Shown: one piece after another, positions 1 to 10,900 of the stretch
Layout of the letters: the number at the start of each line of letters is the position of its first letter
Numbering within the stretch: the stretch's first letter is position 1
Source of the DNA: Amoebophrya sp. A120
Lineage: Eukaryota; Sar; Dinophyceae; Syndiniales; Amoebophryaceae
Length of the DNA stretch: 64,000 nt
Assembly (NCBI GenBank): GCA_905178155.1
Contig: CAJINV010000002.1
Coordinates: 12,533,621 to 12,597,620 of the forward strand
Direction: 5' to 3'
Translations under genes and position numbers: made by a program
Notes under the pieces: generated by a model
Seen by the model: only the letters and a program-made list of their open reading frames with translations
What the model was told of the DNA's origin: nothing
Database searches by the model: none

Positions 1-3000
1 CTGGTCGCACTTGATCACCACGCGGTTTCGCATGTGCGTGAGTTGATCGGCTAGGGGCTGCACGCTGCGGTCCCAGGTGGCCGAGAAGAAGCAGGATTGA
101 AATTTTTCCGGAAAAGAATACATGATCACCGCCAAGTCCTCTTCAAAAGAGCTTTCTTCCAACATCCGGTCTGCCTCGTCGAGAACAAAAAAAGTGACGT
201 TATGGCAACCTAACTGTCCGTTTTCCACGAAATCCCGCATGCGTCCCGGCGTTCCAACCCACAGGTTCGCATACACCATTGACCTAGATGAACGCAACAA
301 AACGATTCACGTTCAGCGAAATACGTTCGTCTTCCTGTTCCTGCTCATGTACTTATTTACATAAAAGTTGTCTTCTTCTTCGATGAATCAATGCTTGTAC
401 GTCTTGTTGCTTTTCGCTGAATTAGGTACGGCGGAAAGAAAAATCCTATATAGGTAACGAATACGAAAGCTGCTTCTCTTTTTTCTCGCCGCCGTAGCAC
501 ATCCCCGTGGTCACCGGGAAATTACACCTGTCCGAAAGCGCCGGCGGGACGATTTTCTGGGCCTCGCTGTGGATCTGGATGACGAGCTCTCGTGTCGGGC
601 CCATGATGAGCGCCCGGGAATGCGGGTTAGCAGTCAAATGGATGATTGCGGGGACGAGAAAGGCAAGCGTTTTGCCGGAACCGGTTTTTGCCACACCAAC
701 GACGTCGAACCCCTGGATCACGAAGGGAATGGTGAATTTTTGCACCTTATACGGATGGCCCAGTCCGATTTGCTTGAGTTTTGCCCCCAGTGTAGACATC
801 TGGTCTCGCAAATACCTGAAAAGCATTAGCAGTATTATAAAGCGCAAGGTCATGCTGAATCCATGATTACGAAGTATTTGCTTCCCATAGTACCTTGGGC
901 ATGTCGCGACCTCCTACTACAGCTTTGATGCAAGAGGCATAGCATTAGTCTATTTACTTACTTTTTTCCGTTTTGGCGCACTTTCTCCTCCGGCGGCAGC
1001 GGAAGGAAGAGCGATCGGTAAGACCGGAACGTGATGAGCTTCGTGCAGTCCGGATCACTTTCTCGTGGATACTTGTACTCGTAAGTAATGTTTTCCTCGG
1101 ATCTTTGCGCGTCGGGGCATTCATAGAACACCTCCTTGAAGAGACTGGACTTCTGTCCGAATATGTTGAATCGCACCGAATCCAGTTTAAATGCTGGAGG
1201 TCGCATGCTTGGCGGGTGACTCGCGTACAACTCAACCTCATCGTACCCGTGGTCCGAGCATCCTTCTAGCAAAGCTTGGGCGCCGTTCGGTCCTTGCAGA
1301 CTGTGTGATGAATGATGATGTGGATTGGTGATCTGGACATGTAGTTCATGTGAATACAGAGACTGTGACTGGCAGACAAGCTGATTTTCATGTCATGTTT
1401 TTGTCTTCGCGGCGAAATAAACAACAAGAATAAAAGCAGTGAGTTGTACAGAGCGTGCGATTGTGGTGCGACGCTGGTGCTGGGCCGCCTATTTTCCATT
1501 TTCTTCGTGTCACGCCCGGTTACTCCCAGCAGTCCCTGTGGCGTCCCTGTACTCTTCGGCGGCATCGACGACTCAAGATTGCGCGCCCGGTTTGCAGACG
1601 GCTGTGATGTGCCTGCTCCGCAACGGCTGTTACCGGTCACAACAGAAGAGCTGCGCGCTCTTCCTTCGTTCTGGCGAGGGTATTTCTGCCCCGCCGTACT
1701 GCGGTTTGTTCCGAAACTGCCGCACACCTCCGAGCCGCCGTCCTGCTGCTGACCGCTTGCCCGACCGCTCTCAGCGAATTGATGGTCACGACCTGACAAT
1801 TTCTGAGTTTGAGCATGCAAAATCTGCTGCTGCTCGGTGTCGTCGGGGTTATAGTTGCTTACGCTTTTTTGTTCTCCAGGCGGAGACCAACCACGCATGT
1901 CCGTGCTACAGTTCCAAGATTGAAATTCCTGACGTGTTGCTGTGTCCTGTTGTTCGCCATGTACTCTCTCTGCCACTTCTTTTTTTGTTTGCTGAGCATT
2001 ATCCTCGTCATTTGCTTCCCACCATGGCCTTGAGCTGCTGCTTTGCGTTTGCCACCAGATTGCATCTGCGTCAGCAGCTTCATATTGATCATCAGACCAC
2101 TTACCCTCCTGCTCCTTTTCCGGTGCCCACTTGGCGTAGTGTCCCCACGAAGAATCATCTTCTTGCTGCTCCACCGTAGCACGGCCGTAATTCCAATCTT
2201 TGTAGTTCATGGTCTGGAGGCACTCGCTTTGTACTTGCGAACGAGCGGCCTCCAGGACGCCTCCTGTGCCCGCACCGCCAGTTCCGGCGTCGAAAGCATC
2301 GCAATCTCTTCCACCTACTCCGGCATGGGACGCTTCCCGATCTTCATCATCAGACGACGCTGACACGTCTGGCACCTCGGAAGACTCCTGGGCTTCCTCG
2401 TTATCCGAACAAGAAGCGTCATATTGTACACGCTCCTTCTCAAAATTCAGCTCATTTCCTTCTCCAAGTATATCGGAATGTGCCGCAGCGGCAACATCCG
2501 CGCCCTGCTGCGCGAAATTGTAGATCTCCACCGTCGCCTCAGGGTCTTGGTCTTGCCAAAAGCTTTTCATGCCAGGCGTTCCCACAACGTTTGAAATGCC
2601 TAGCCAGGCTTGACACGTTACGCGAGGGTCAGCCGGTGGAGGAAGATCGAGATAGTCCGCAGCGTCGTAGACACGACGAGGGTCCGTGCCACGCAAATCC
2701 TCGCCGCCCTCATCTCGGAGGGTCGTTCCAGCAGCGGTACTTCGATTCGGTTCCGTTGCTTCCGCCTTGTAGTGCTGCTGTACGGCCGCGACTTGTGGTG
2801 TGGCGGCTTCTCTTACGCCTGTGACACCCGACGTGCCAGGAGTTCGGTGCAATAGGCCTGATATGCTTTGACTTCGATTTGATGTTTGTCGCTCGCCATT
2901 CGGTAAAGCCAAGTTTTGCGGCCCCTGCAGGTGTCCACGCTGCTGACAGACTAACTGGTCAGCCTCATAGACCTCGACCCGAAACTTGCGCGGAAAGGCT

Positions 3001-3140
3001 GTGCCTCCCCGTACCTTCAAGCGTACTGTTACGGGAACCTTCGGTCCATGCTGATTCACAAGAAACGTCTTCTCCAATAGCTCGTCTTCCTCCAGCACGG
3101 CTTGTCCTGTGCCAGTGCGATAGCCGAGATTGTCAACCAT
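1..3140 (-). CDS. DEAD-box RNA helicase with long N-terminal extension (3' end outside window)
   Basis: ATP-dependent RNA helicase of superfamily 2, of which the first RecA-like domain is visible. Proposed exons: 3140-1450, 1300-962, 815-459 and 283-<1, joined by GT-AG introns of 149, 146 and 175 nt; phases agree at all three joins. Motifs in order: Q-motif region (YKVQKFTIPFVIQG), Walker A AKTGSGKT (about residue 716), PTRELVIQ, YGG, VGTPGRM, DEAD box LDEADRM (about residue 829) and SATW. The second RecA domain must lie beyond position 1. The first ~560 residues are not a known domain: a folded-looking start (VPVTVRLKVRGGTAFPRKF), an acidic Ser/Asp stretch and a Trp-rich stretch (WWQTQSSSSRPWWE). 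The start is the ATG at 3140-3138, inside a repeated motif that recurs upstream; the frame stays open further 5', so an earlier start is possible. Family call is firm; joining the N-terminal exon to the helicase is inferred from phase only. Confidence 0.8.
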
Positions 3141-3169
3141 GTTCGTCGGATCTCCGCTCTTGTCTTTAT
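3121..3169 (-). repeat. Conserved 59-bp motif, copy 1 (49 bp retained), overlaps helicase start codon
   Basis: Reads TAGCCGAGATTGTCAACCAT at its plus-strand start. It is identical over 49 bp to the full copies at 5851 and 7021. On the minus strand it holds the proposed helicase ATG with about 29 nt before it, encoding NMVDNLGY. Confidence 0.9.
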
Positions 3170-3659
3170 TAGGGGTTGAAAGAATTAAGTTTTTGGTCAA
3201 GGTTTTGATTTGCGATTTTTCATTTTTTTTCTCCTCGCTCTGAATGGAAAAGGAAAGCGCAGACCATCCAGCCGAAAAAGCTCGCTGCGCCGATATCAAC
3301 ATCTCGGCCGGTATCCAGACCAGCAGAAGCCGGGCAAAATGGAAGCCGCGCGCTTGCTGCTTCCAACCTCCCCCCCGGGTGAATACGATGAAGCCGCGGC
3401 GGCATTTTTCTCGGCTTCTGCTGACCCGGACTGCTGGCCAAGATATTAGCCTCGGCACCTCCCCAGAAGAACCCCAGACGCATGCCATCCGCCGCGAGGT
3501 ATTTGGGGCGCCGGGCTGCTGGCCCGGCTTCTCCGCCCCCAGATCTCATCCTGCGGTGGCGCGTATCGGGGTCCGGGGGAAGAGGCTGAGCAGCTGCGGG
3601 CTTGCCCGGCTGGAGGTTTGGCCGGGTCCCGGTTGCCGCCAAGGCGGCAAGTTCTCGGC
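3170..3659. other. GC-rich spacer with a degenerate copy of the ~350-bp unit
   Basis: No gene supported. Open frames run through both strands because the DNA is very GC-rich. Fragments such as CTGGCCCGGCTTCTCCGCCC near 3520 resemble the neighbouring tandem unit about 355 bp away, so this is probably a decayed copy. Confidence 0.5.
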
Positions 3660-4620
3660 TAGGCCTTTTCATGACAAAAGCGCACCAAAATGGAAGCAGG
3701 TTCTGATTTTTTCCGGGAGCTTTCCCCGGACTAACGCTTACGCCTTTGCCCCTGCCCTGGCCCCCCCCTTTCGGCCGAACTTGGTGGCCTAAAGTGGGCC
3801 GACGCGGGCGCCCATATCTTGGCCTGGCGGCCTGCCTTTTCCTGCGAGTTCCCTGGAGCAAATGGCAGGGCGCCCGGCTTCTCTGGCCCCGCATCCCGTT
3901 CCGCAATCTTGCGGGACGCCGTCCGGAGGCAAAGGTAGAGCACCTTCATCCTGGCCAACCACAGGGATGCTTGTCCCTGTAGTGGCTGCCGCCAAAGCGG
4001 CAAGAGGTTGGCCAGGGTTTTGCTCAGAAGAGGCTCACGGACATGGACGCAAAGACTTACTTTTCCCGGAAGCTTCCCCCGACCTGGAAAAATACGCTTT
4101 TGCTTTCGCTTTGTGCTTCATCTTGTGGCCGAAAGTGCGGAGCCGAGCTGCGCCGATATGCTCGCCCATATCGTGTCGAGGCGGCCTGCTTCGTCGTGCA
4201 AGCCACCTGGAGCAACTGGCAGGGCGCCCGGCTTCTCTGCCCCCGGATCTCGTTCCACAATCTTGCGGGACAACGGGAGGAGGCAGAGGCAGAGCACCTT
4301 AACGGCCAACGACGGATATGCCTGTCCCTGTGATGGCTGCCGCCAAAGCGGCAGGGTTTTGGTCAGGGTTTTGCTCCGAAAAGGCTCACCGCAATCGAAG
4401 CAAAAACTTATTTTTTTCGGGAGCTTCCCCCGAGCTAATAAAATAAGTTTTTGCTTTCGCTTTGCTCTCCTTTTTGTCGCCGAAAGTGTGGAGTTGTTCT
4501 GGGCGGGTTTGTTCGCCCATATCGTGCCCAGGCAACCTGCCTGGCCTTGCAAGTTACTTGGGGCGAGTGACAGAGCGCCCGGCTGCTCTGCCTCCGGATC
4601 TCGTTCCGCAATCTTGCGGG
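3660..4620. repeat. Tandem array of ~350-bp GC-rich units (about 2.7 units)
   Basis: Units begin near 3660, 4010 and 4362. Each carries, in the same order, GGTTTTGCT(C)..., a cggGAGCTTcCCCCGA block, TTTGCTTTCGCTTTG, a GCCGAAAGTG-like block, GCCCATATC, and GCGCCCGGCTTCTCTGCCCC followed by TCTTGCGGGA. The end blocks fall at about 3873, 4224 and 4578, a period of 350-355 bp. Divergence between units is substantial (roughly 25-35% by eye), so this is an old array. No protein is supported. Confidence 0.8.
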
Positions 4621-4623
4621 AGA

Positions 4624-4663
4624 GTCAACCATGTTCGTCGGATCTCCGCTCTTGTCTTTATGT
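4624..4663 (-). repeat. Conserved 59-bp motif, copy 2 (40 bp retained)
   Basis: Identical over 40 bp to the matching part of the copies at 5851 and 7021. It abuts the last ~350-bp unit directly: the sequence runs from TCTTGCGGGAGA into GTCAACCATGTTCGTC. Its left 10 bp are replaced by array sequence. Confidence 0.9.
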
Positions 4664-5850
4664 TACTCCGAAAGCATGGGTCTAGATGTATGGGGTGCCG
4701 AACTTGCCCAGAACTTGCGCAGAACTTGTCGGACCGGTTTCCGGTTGGGGCAATACAAGAGGGCGCCGGGGTTCCAGGCAACGAGGGCCCAACCTTCCGC
4801 CGGTCTATACTGCTCAAGTGGATGCCGGCTGCACGTTGGTGCGAGACAGCAGCCCACCAAGATGAACCACCTAAACGACGGCCAAACGCTACGGCAACAC
4901 GCTTGCACATCAACCGAAGATGAGCACGATGCAGCATACTTCCCCCACAGCCGAGCCCCCGTCCGTGCTCGCGGCTGTGGGCACGACAAGAAGGGAGGCC
5001 TTTCTTTGAGGTGTTGCACCGGAGGGGGGGCGCGAGAGCGAGTGTCGCCCTGTGGCGAGACAGCGCGTCTACGGCCGGGAGCATGCCACACCAGCGCAGC
5101 AGGAGACAGGATGAAGGGAGAGCGCCATCGTGTAACGCGCGTTACACGATGGCATGCGGCTTCGTTTGCTGGAATGCGATAAAACAAAGCGTTTCGGGAG
5201 CGCGCGCGATGACAACAAGATAATCCTCGGCGGGCCCGCCCGACGACTGGGGCCGGCCCATCCACGCCGGGCGCCGAGAGGGGGGCAGGCTTGGCAGGCT
5301 GCGCCGAGCCAACACCCAGGCGGCCTCCGATGCCGTGACACCTCGCAGCCTGCCCTCCTTCAGAAACCCAAAAACCCCCGGGGTGGCCCTCTGGCCGCTT
5401 TAGGGTTGCGAGGCCCCCGAACCGGATCAAACCACAGCGGCGCTCCCATCAAAGAGCACGTCGGCGGCTGGCGGTGCCGAAGGCCGGCACTTCGGTTCGA
5501 CGATGCGAAACACTCTCGCCGACAAAGACAAGGCCCGGACCACCCTCGTGGCCCAAACTACAAGAAAAAGAAGTCCTCTCCGTGGGGGGCGTCAACATGA
5601 CAGACAAAACAGAAGCTGCTTGAAGCAAGGGCAGGCAGAGTGGCGCGCCTCCTCTATTAATAGGGCACGAAGGCGAGGAGGGGCGCTGCTCGCTAACCAA
5701 GAAAGTAGCCGCAGCCTGGCAGGCGAGCCAGCGGCGCCTTGCCCCTCTCACTCGGGTCTAGCTGGCGGGCGTCTCACCTTGAGGAAAGATCGAGTTGCGT
5801 CCTCGATCTTTCCGAGACAAGTTCTGGGCCAAGTTCTGGAACAAGTTCTG
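4664..5850. other. GC-rich repeat block bounded by inverted CAGAACTTG clusters
   Basis: No gene supported. Near its left end (4700-4730) it has three direct copies of (CA)GAACTTG, and at its right end (5816-5850) three copies of the reverse complement CAAGTTCTG, giving degenerate terminal inverted repeats of about 30 bp. It also contains a perfect 30-bp palindrome (5124-5153) and a 12-bp hairpin (5783-5794 with 5802-5813). Confidence 0.55.
5124..5153. repeat. Perfect 30-bp palindrome
   Basis: GCCATCGTGTAACGC followed immediately by its exact reverse complement GCGTTACACGATGGC, with no loop. It could extrude as a cruciform or be a symmetric protein-binding site. Confidence 0.95.
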
Positions 5851-5909
5851 TAGCCGAGATTGTCAACCATGTTCGTCGGATCTCCGCTCTTGTCTTTATG
5901 TATCATTGC
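5851..5909 (-). repeat. Conserved 59-bp motif, copy 3 (full length)
   Basis: Full 59 bp, identical to copy 4. On the minus strand it reads GCAATGATACATAAAGACAA and could encode MIHKDKSGDPTNMVDNLGY. It directly follows the third CAAGTTCTG unit on the plus strand. Confidence 0.9.
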
Positions 5910-6374
5910 ATGACTCGCAAAAGCCCCCCCCTTTTCGCCGGAAAACTTCTCCCAACGCCCTCGGGGGACGCAATTCATGCCAAGTCGATCGGTTTGGCGC
6001 GCTGGTGTAGTTCTTTTGAAGCTTAGCAAACATCTGCAGCAGCACGAAGATCGGCGGCACAAAACAAATCTCCCTAGGCGGGCGATCAAAACCGGCTGAC
6101 TTTGCGCGCTGTCAACAAAAGCGAAAACGCGTTGACTTTGCACTTCGGGCTCGCCTAAAGAACCCCTCAGGAAGGAAATAAAAAGCCCGCGCTTTTTCGC
6201 TCCGTTTTACGAATAGGCTGGAAAAGTGGGAGAGTGAAACTCCACCAACTTTTCGCACGCAGCGAGCTTTCAGTCTGCCTCCAGAAGACACTCAAAAAAC
6301 CAAGTGAAAGCTCAGCGGTGTTTTCACTCGGAGTGACAAGTCACTACACATTCCGAAAGGCTTAGGGAAAAGAA
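5910..6374. other. Spacer without a recognised gene
   Basis: Transition from GC-rich block to the palindrome field. I see short palindromes such as GTGACAAGTCAC near 6339 but no coding region. Confidence 0.5.
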
Positions 6375-6882
6375 GTGAGAAATCAGTGATTTCTCACTCT
6401 CGCGAAATCCTGACGGCTGGAGACCTTTTCTGGAGTCCGACTCCAGAGTGAGAATTTTTCAAAAGTGAGAAATCAGTGACTTCTCACTACTTTTCTCGAA
6501 GGTACTTCGGGGCTCGAAGGTCTTCGGGGCTCGAAGTACCTTCGAGAAAAGTAGTGAGAAATCACTGATTTCTCACTTTTGAAAAATTCTCACTCTGGAA
6601 AGAGTGAACGCGACTCCGACTCCGGAGTGAGAATTTTTCACAAGTGAGAAATCACTGATTTCTCACTCCGTTTCTCGAAGGTGTTCGAGAAACAGAGTGA
6701 GAAATCAGTGATTTCTCACTTTTCCCAAATGAAAATTTTTCAGAAGTGAGAAGTCAGTGACTTCGCACTTTTTTCAAAATGGAAACTTTTCAGAAGTGAG
6801 AAATCAGTGATTTCTCACTTTTCTGATTTCTCACTTTTCCAGAATGAAAATGCTTCAGAAGCGGGAGGTCGCTGACCTCTCA
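6375..6882. repeat. Field of 23-bp palindromes GTGAGAAATCA(S)TGATTTCTCAC
   Basis: Seven clear copies at 6375, 6465, 6554, 6644, 6697, 6746 and 6796, a half copy at 6824-6834 and a degenerate one at 6861-6882. Central base is G or C. Copies are joined by CTGGAGTCSGACTCC-like palindromes and (A)TTTTTCAGAAG linkers, so almost every base can pair locally. No gene is supported. Confidence 0.9.
6443..6598. repeat. 66-bp near-perfect inverted repeat inside the palindrome field
   Basis: Left arm 6443-6508 and right arm 6533-6598 are reverse complements with one mismatch, separated by a 24-bp loop that itself repeats GGGGCTCGAAG. Each arm contains one 23-bp palindrome plus TTTTCTCGAAGGTACTTC. Confidence 0.9.
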
Positions 6883-7020
6883 CTCCGCTGTTCGAAGCCC
6901 TGCGGGAAACGGACCGGAGTGAGAAGTCTTCCAAAATGAAAACTCTTCCGAAGTCAGAAAGCGCGTTCTTCTCGTCCCGTTTCTGGACGGAATGTAGGCC
7001 CCTTGTTTCTCAAAAAGAAA

Positions 7021-7079
7021 TAGCCGAGATTGTCAACCATGTTCGTCGGATCTCCGCTCTTGTCTTTATGTATCATTGC
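7021..7079 (-). repeat. Conserved 59-bp motif, copy 4 (full length)
   Basis: Identical over 59 bp to copy 3 although the flanks are unrelated (poly-A-rich on one side, TTTTTCGGTACAG on the other). It is the copy furthest 5' of the helicase start, about 3.9 kb away. Confidence 0.9.
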
Positions 7080-7908
7080 TTTTTCGGTACAGAGCCTAAA
7101 CACTTTACCTTTAGATGTCAGTTAGCACAACATAATGAATTCTGATAGATATTGTATTTCTTCAAAGAGGCTATAGTGTAGTATTTTGTATCTGCTTTCA
7201 GTACAATTCTTTCCATTGATCATGTTGCTTCACATGCGCTGCTACCAGCACTCGAAACGGCGTAGGGCAAGGAATTCCAGGGGCTCATCTTGAGTCTGTT
7301 CTTCAATACATGTGAGACTTCTGATGGATCTATCAACCAAGCGACGACTAGGAGCGTTGATCCGTAGTTTTACCAACAGATATTCTTTTTTTTCCACAAC
7401 CATACATGCTAAAAAAAAACGAACCACACACAAGAAGTGATCCATTCAATCTTTGAGAATGAACAGAAAATGATCGTCTGCAACATCTTGACCTTGTGCC
7501 ACTGAGGCTACTTTCCTTTGGGTTAAAACGAAAGAGCGCTGGTCACACCCAGGAAGCGAGAACTGTATCCTAAGGAAAGTACAAAAATAAGTCCAGCTTC
7601 GCTGTCGCACGAAGATCATCTTTTGTAAGTATCTGATCGACGCGGATTTCTTTCGTAGTGTCACACCAACAGTCAAGAGAACAACTTTGCCGTGAAAAGT
7701 GGCTTCGGTAATTTGAGTCGAACACGCACCGACAGTATCTCTTCACTGTGCTTTATTGCTTCGCAATTAGGATGCAAAAATGCAGCACTGGCTCCGTATT
7801 TCACTGCTCAATTGTCAAAAAATCTCGAACTCGTAATTCTGCGCGTATCATAACATCGGGCCAAAAACGGAACGAATGGTTTTTTCATTTCACCTTATGG
7901 ATACAACC
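7080..7908. other. Downstream spacer of the ABC transporter gene
   Basis: No supported gene. Two short minus-strand open frames (7242-7445, 7446-7676) lack family features. The stretch probably contains the 3' UTR of the transporter. Confidence 0.4.
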
Positions 7909-10900
7909 TTACGTAAAAACGATTTCCGTAACGCGTTTCTCAGTGTCAGCTCCAGCTGCTTTGACCAGCTGCGAAAAGTTGCTTGTCTCGTCGCGAAGCA
8001 GATCCTTCGGTGCCCCGAATTCGGCCTTGGAGCCGCGGTCCAGAAAAAGCACCTTCTCGTAGTCCGCAATCGTTTCCAAACGGTGTGCAATGGTCAGCAC
8101 GCAGCAATCTTTCTGCTTCTTCAGCCAAGTCCGTATCGCGCGCTGCACCAGTGCGTCGGTCTCCAGGTCGCAGCTCGCCGTTGCCTCGTCACAGACTAAA
8201 AGCTCTGGCTTCCGCAGCATCACGCGCGCCAAGCAAACCTGCAGAGATAATAAAAGTTACGTCAGCGGACCGTTTTTTCCCCTGAAATCTGAATCAAGAA
8301 AGAAAAAGACGCAAGAAAACATTCAACCACAAGCAGTAAGATTTGTAGAAAAATGTTGTTACCAGCTGCCGCTCGCCCAGACTAAGGTTTTTCCCCGATT
8401 CTTCAAGATTGGTCACCAAATCGTAGTGTTTCAGAACCTCCTGCTGCTCCTTTTCCCGTTCGTCACCACCGTCTGATCTAGAACGTTGGAACAAGCAAGC
8501 CGAGGCCAGCGCATCCTCGCACTCCTGATCGCTGTATTCACCGAAAGGATCCAAATTTGCCCGGACCGTGCCGCTGAACAATACTGGATCTTGAGTGATG
8601 ATCCCCAGGCGCTTTCGGCTTTCGTTGACCGGCACGACCACGCCCCGGGTCGGGTCCGAGAGCAAGCTCTTCCCGTTCAGAAAAATGCGCCCGTGAATCT
8701 CCTCAGCGAGGTTGAAGATCGCGACGGCGATGGAGCTCTTGCCCGCGCCCGTCCGCCCGACCACCGCGCAGCGCTCGCCCGGCGCGATGGTCACCCAAAG
8801 TTTGGTCAACACGTAGTTTGGCAGATCCTTGCGGTATTTAAGGTAGAGGTCCTCTATTACCAAACCAGGCTGCGGTTTGTCAAGTCGATCTGGAAGTAGA
8901 GCATCCTTCGCTGCAGTTGTTGCATCTTCCAGTTGTTCTGCGGACCGCTGTACTAAAAGCGGCTGTTGACAACTGTCGTCGCCCCCATCTTCGTTGCTCA
9001 CAGCTGCTTCTTCGAGTGAAGTCTGTGACAACCGAGCGCGCTTCCCGAGGTACACTTGCTGGCTGGTCGGAGGCGCGCCGCTCTTCTGGCCTTTGAAGCC
9101 GCGCTCCTCGTGAATCTCTAGCTTCGTCGTTTCCCCGGGCAAGGCCCTGTGGTCGCCCTCCACGTCGCGACTGTTTGCGTTGTCCAGATCGCTGTGCACG
9201 CCGTCTTTGGGCACGAAGTGCGGGCCCAACTTCCGCAGATTTTCCACCGACGCAACGCTCGCGTCCGCCTGTACGTAGTACAGGTAGCAGTACAAACACG
9301 CCTCCGAGAAGTTCATGCACCACCCGAGCAGCACCCCGGCGATCCCGGCGTCGAGGCGGGAGGAGAACACCAGCACCAAGCACCAGTACAGCAACCCTAG
9401 CACTTCGATCCGCACCCCGAGCCAGCGGAGAGCCAAATTCTGCGCGTACGTCACGCGGGATTGCTTGTTCAGCAACAACCGGCAGAGCTGACTGTAGACC
9501 TGCTGCCGCTGGAAAACCCGGATCACCGTGACCCCTTGGCACGTTTCGGAGAAGAGCGACAAGAGCGCCGGCAGATTCTCCAACTGTTTCAGTTCCGTCA
9601 GGCGACGCCGGGCGGTGGAGAGCAGGATGCACAGCGGGAGGAGAAACGCCGGCAACACGAGCACCAGGTACCACGGCCACAAGAGCCAGGAGGAAAACAC
9701 CACCGCCGTGATGTTCCAGCTGAAGAACAAGAAAAAGGGAAACAAGGCAACCGGGAGACTGGCGTCGACCTGCTCCACGTCGAAGGAGAAGCGGGTTAGC
9801 AAAGCGCCGACGCTCATCGTGTCAAACCAGTGGATTGGGGCGCGGAGCACCGAACGCAACATGTCGTCGAACAGTTTCTCCGAGGCCATGCGGGCGAGCC
9901 GCGGGAAGGTTCCGCGGAGCGCAATCTGCAGCGCTTTGTTCAGTCCCATGAACACCCCAAAGAAGATCAGGTACCTCTTCCGATGCAGCAACCGCGTCAC
10001 GTCGTCGTCCTCCGGGTGAAGCACGTCGGTCTGGCTCCACCAGGACATGCTGAGATCGCTGAACACCGCCAGAATCCGCTCGCCAGTCATCAGGATGCCC
10101 CAACCGATCAGGGGCACGAAAAGCCGCAGCGGATACACCGTCGCGGCGGACACCGGGTGCAGCTTCGTCGCGGCGAATTTCGCCTGCCGGCTCATGGCCG
10201 CCAGGTAGGTCGCGTACATGGAGAGTTTTCCTGGCACGAGATCTTTCAATTTCGCCAAAACCGCCGCGTCGGGCTCGTCGTGATCGTCGCTCTTTCCGTC
10301 TACAACAGAAGTGCTACAGCTGCCTTTCTTTCGCTTTAATGTCGCTGTTCCGCCTTCGACGTCAAACGGCTTGTTGGGGTCCTCTGGGTCTGGGTCGGGG
10401 AGCTCGGATATTGGTAGTCGTGCTGGTGAGTCTTGCGGCTGCCGCTTGATCGCAGCGGGCGTCGTGCACATTCCATTGTCGTCTTGGTTATCAAGTGCAA
10501 AAATGTCTGGGTCTGAATGAATGAATGAGTGACGCCCCCTGACGCACCTCGTCGATCCGATCGCTTCACTAGTTCTTCTTCTTTCCTGGACTGCCACGAA
10601 TGCAAAACGCAGCCAGCTTGTCGCGCATACATGTTAACCAGCAAGCGATTTCCCGGTCCGACGGCCCCTCTTACTCCGGTTTTCGACGACACACGCTGTG
10701 TCGCCTGTGGGTGAACCAGTACGCCATGCGTACATGGACGAAACCCTGATTGGCCGTTGAGCCACCCCCGCGGCACCTACCGACTCTCCCCGAGCCGGTA
10801 CACGTGATCAACAAACACCACTAGTGCCTACTGCTCCGTGGGTCTGGAAAAGTGTAAACTTGTCATGCAGATTTTCCATGACCCATAAGGTCTGGAATGC

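Noticed and set aside
3230-5600. Several 150-250 codon open frames on both strands
   Set aside because: They are products of GC-rich tandem repeats with few stops; no domain, no consistent strand.
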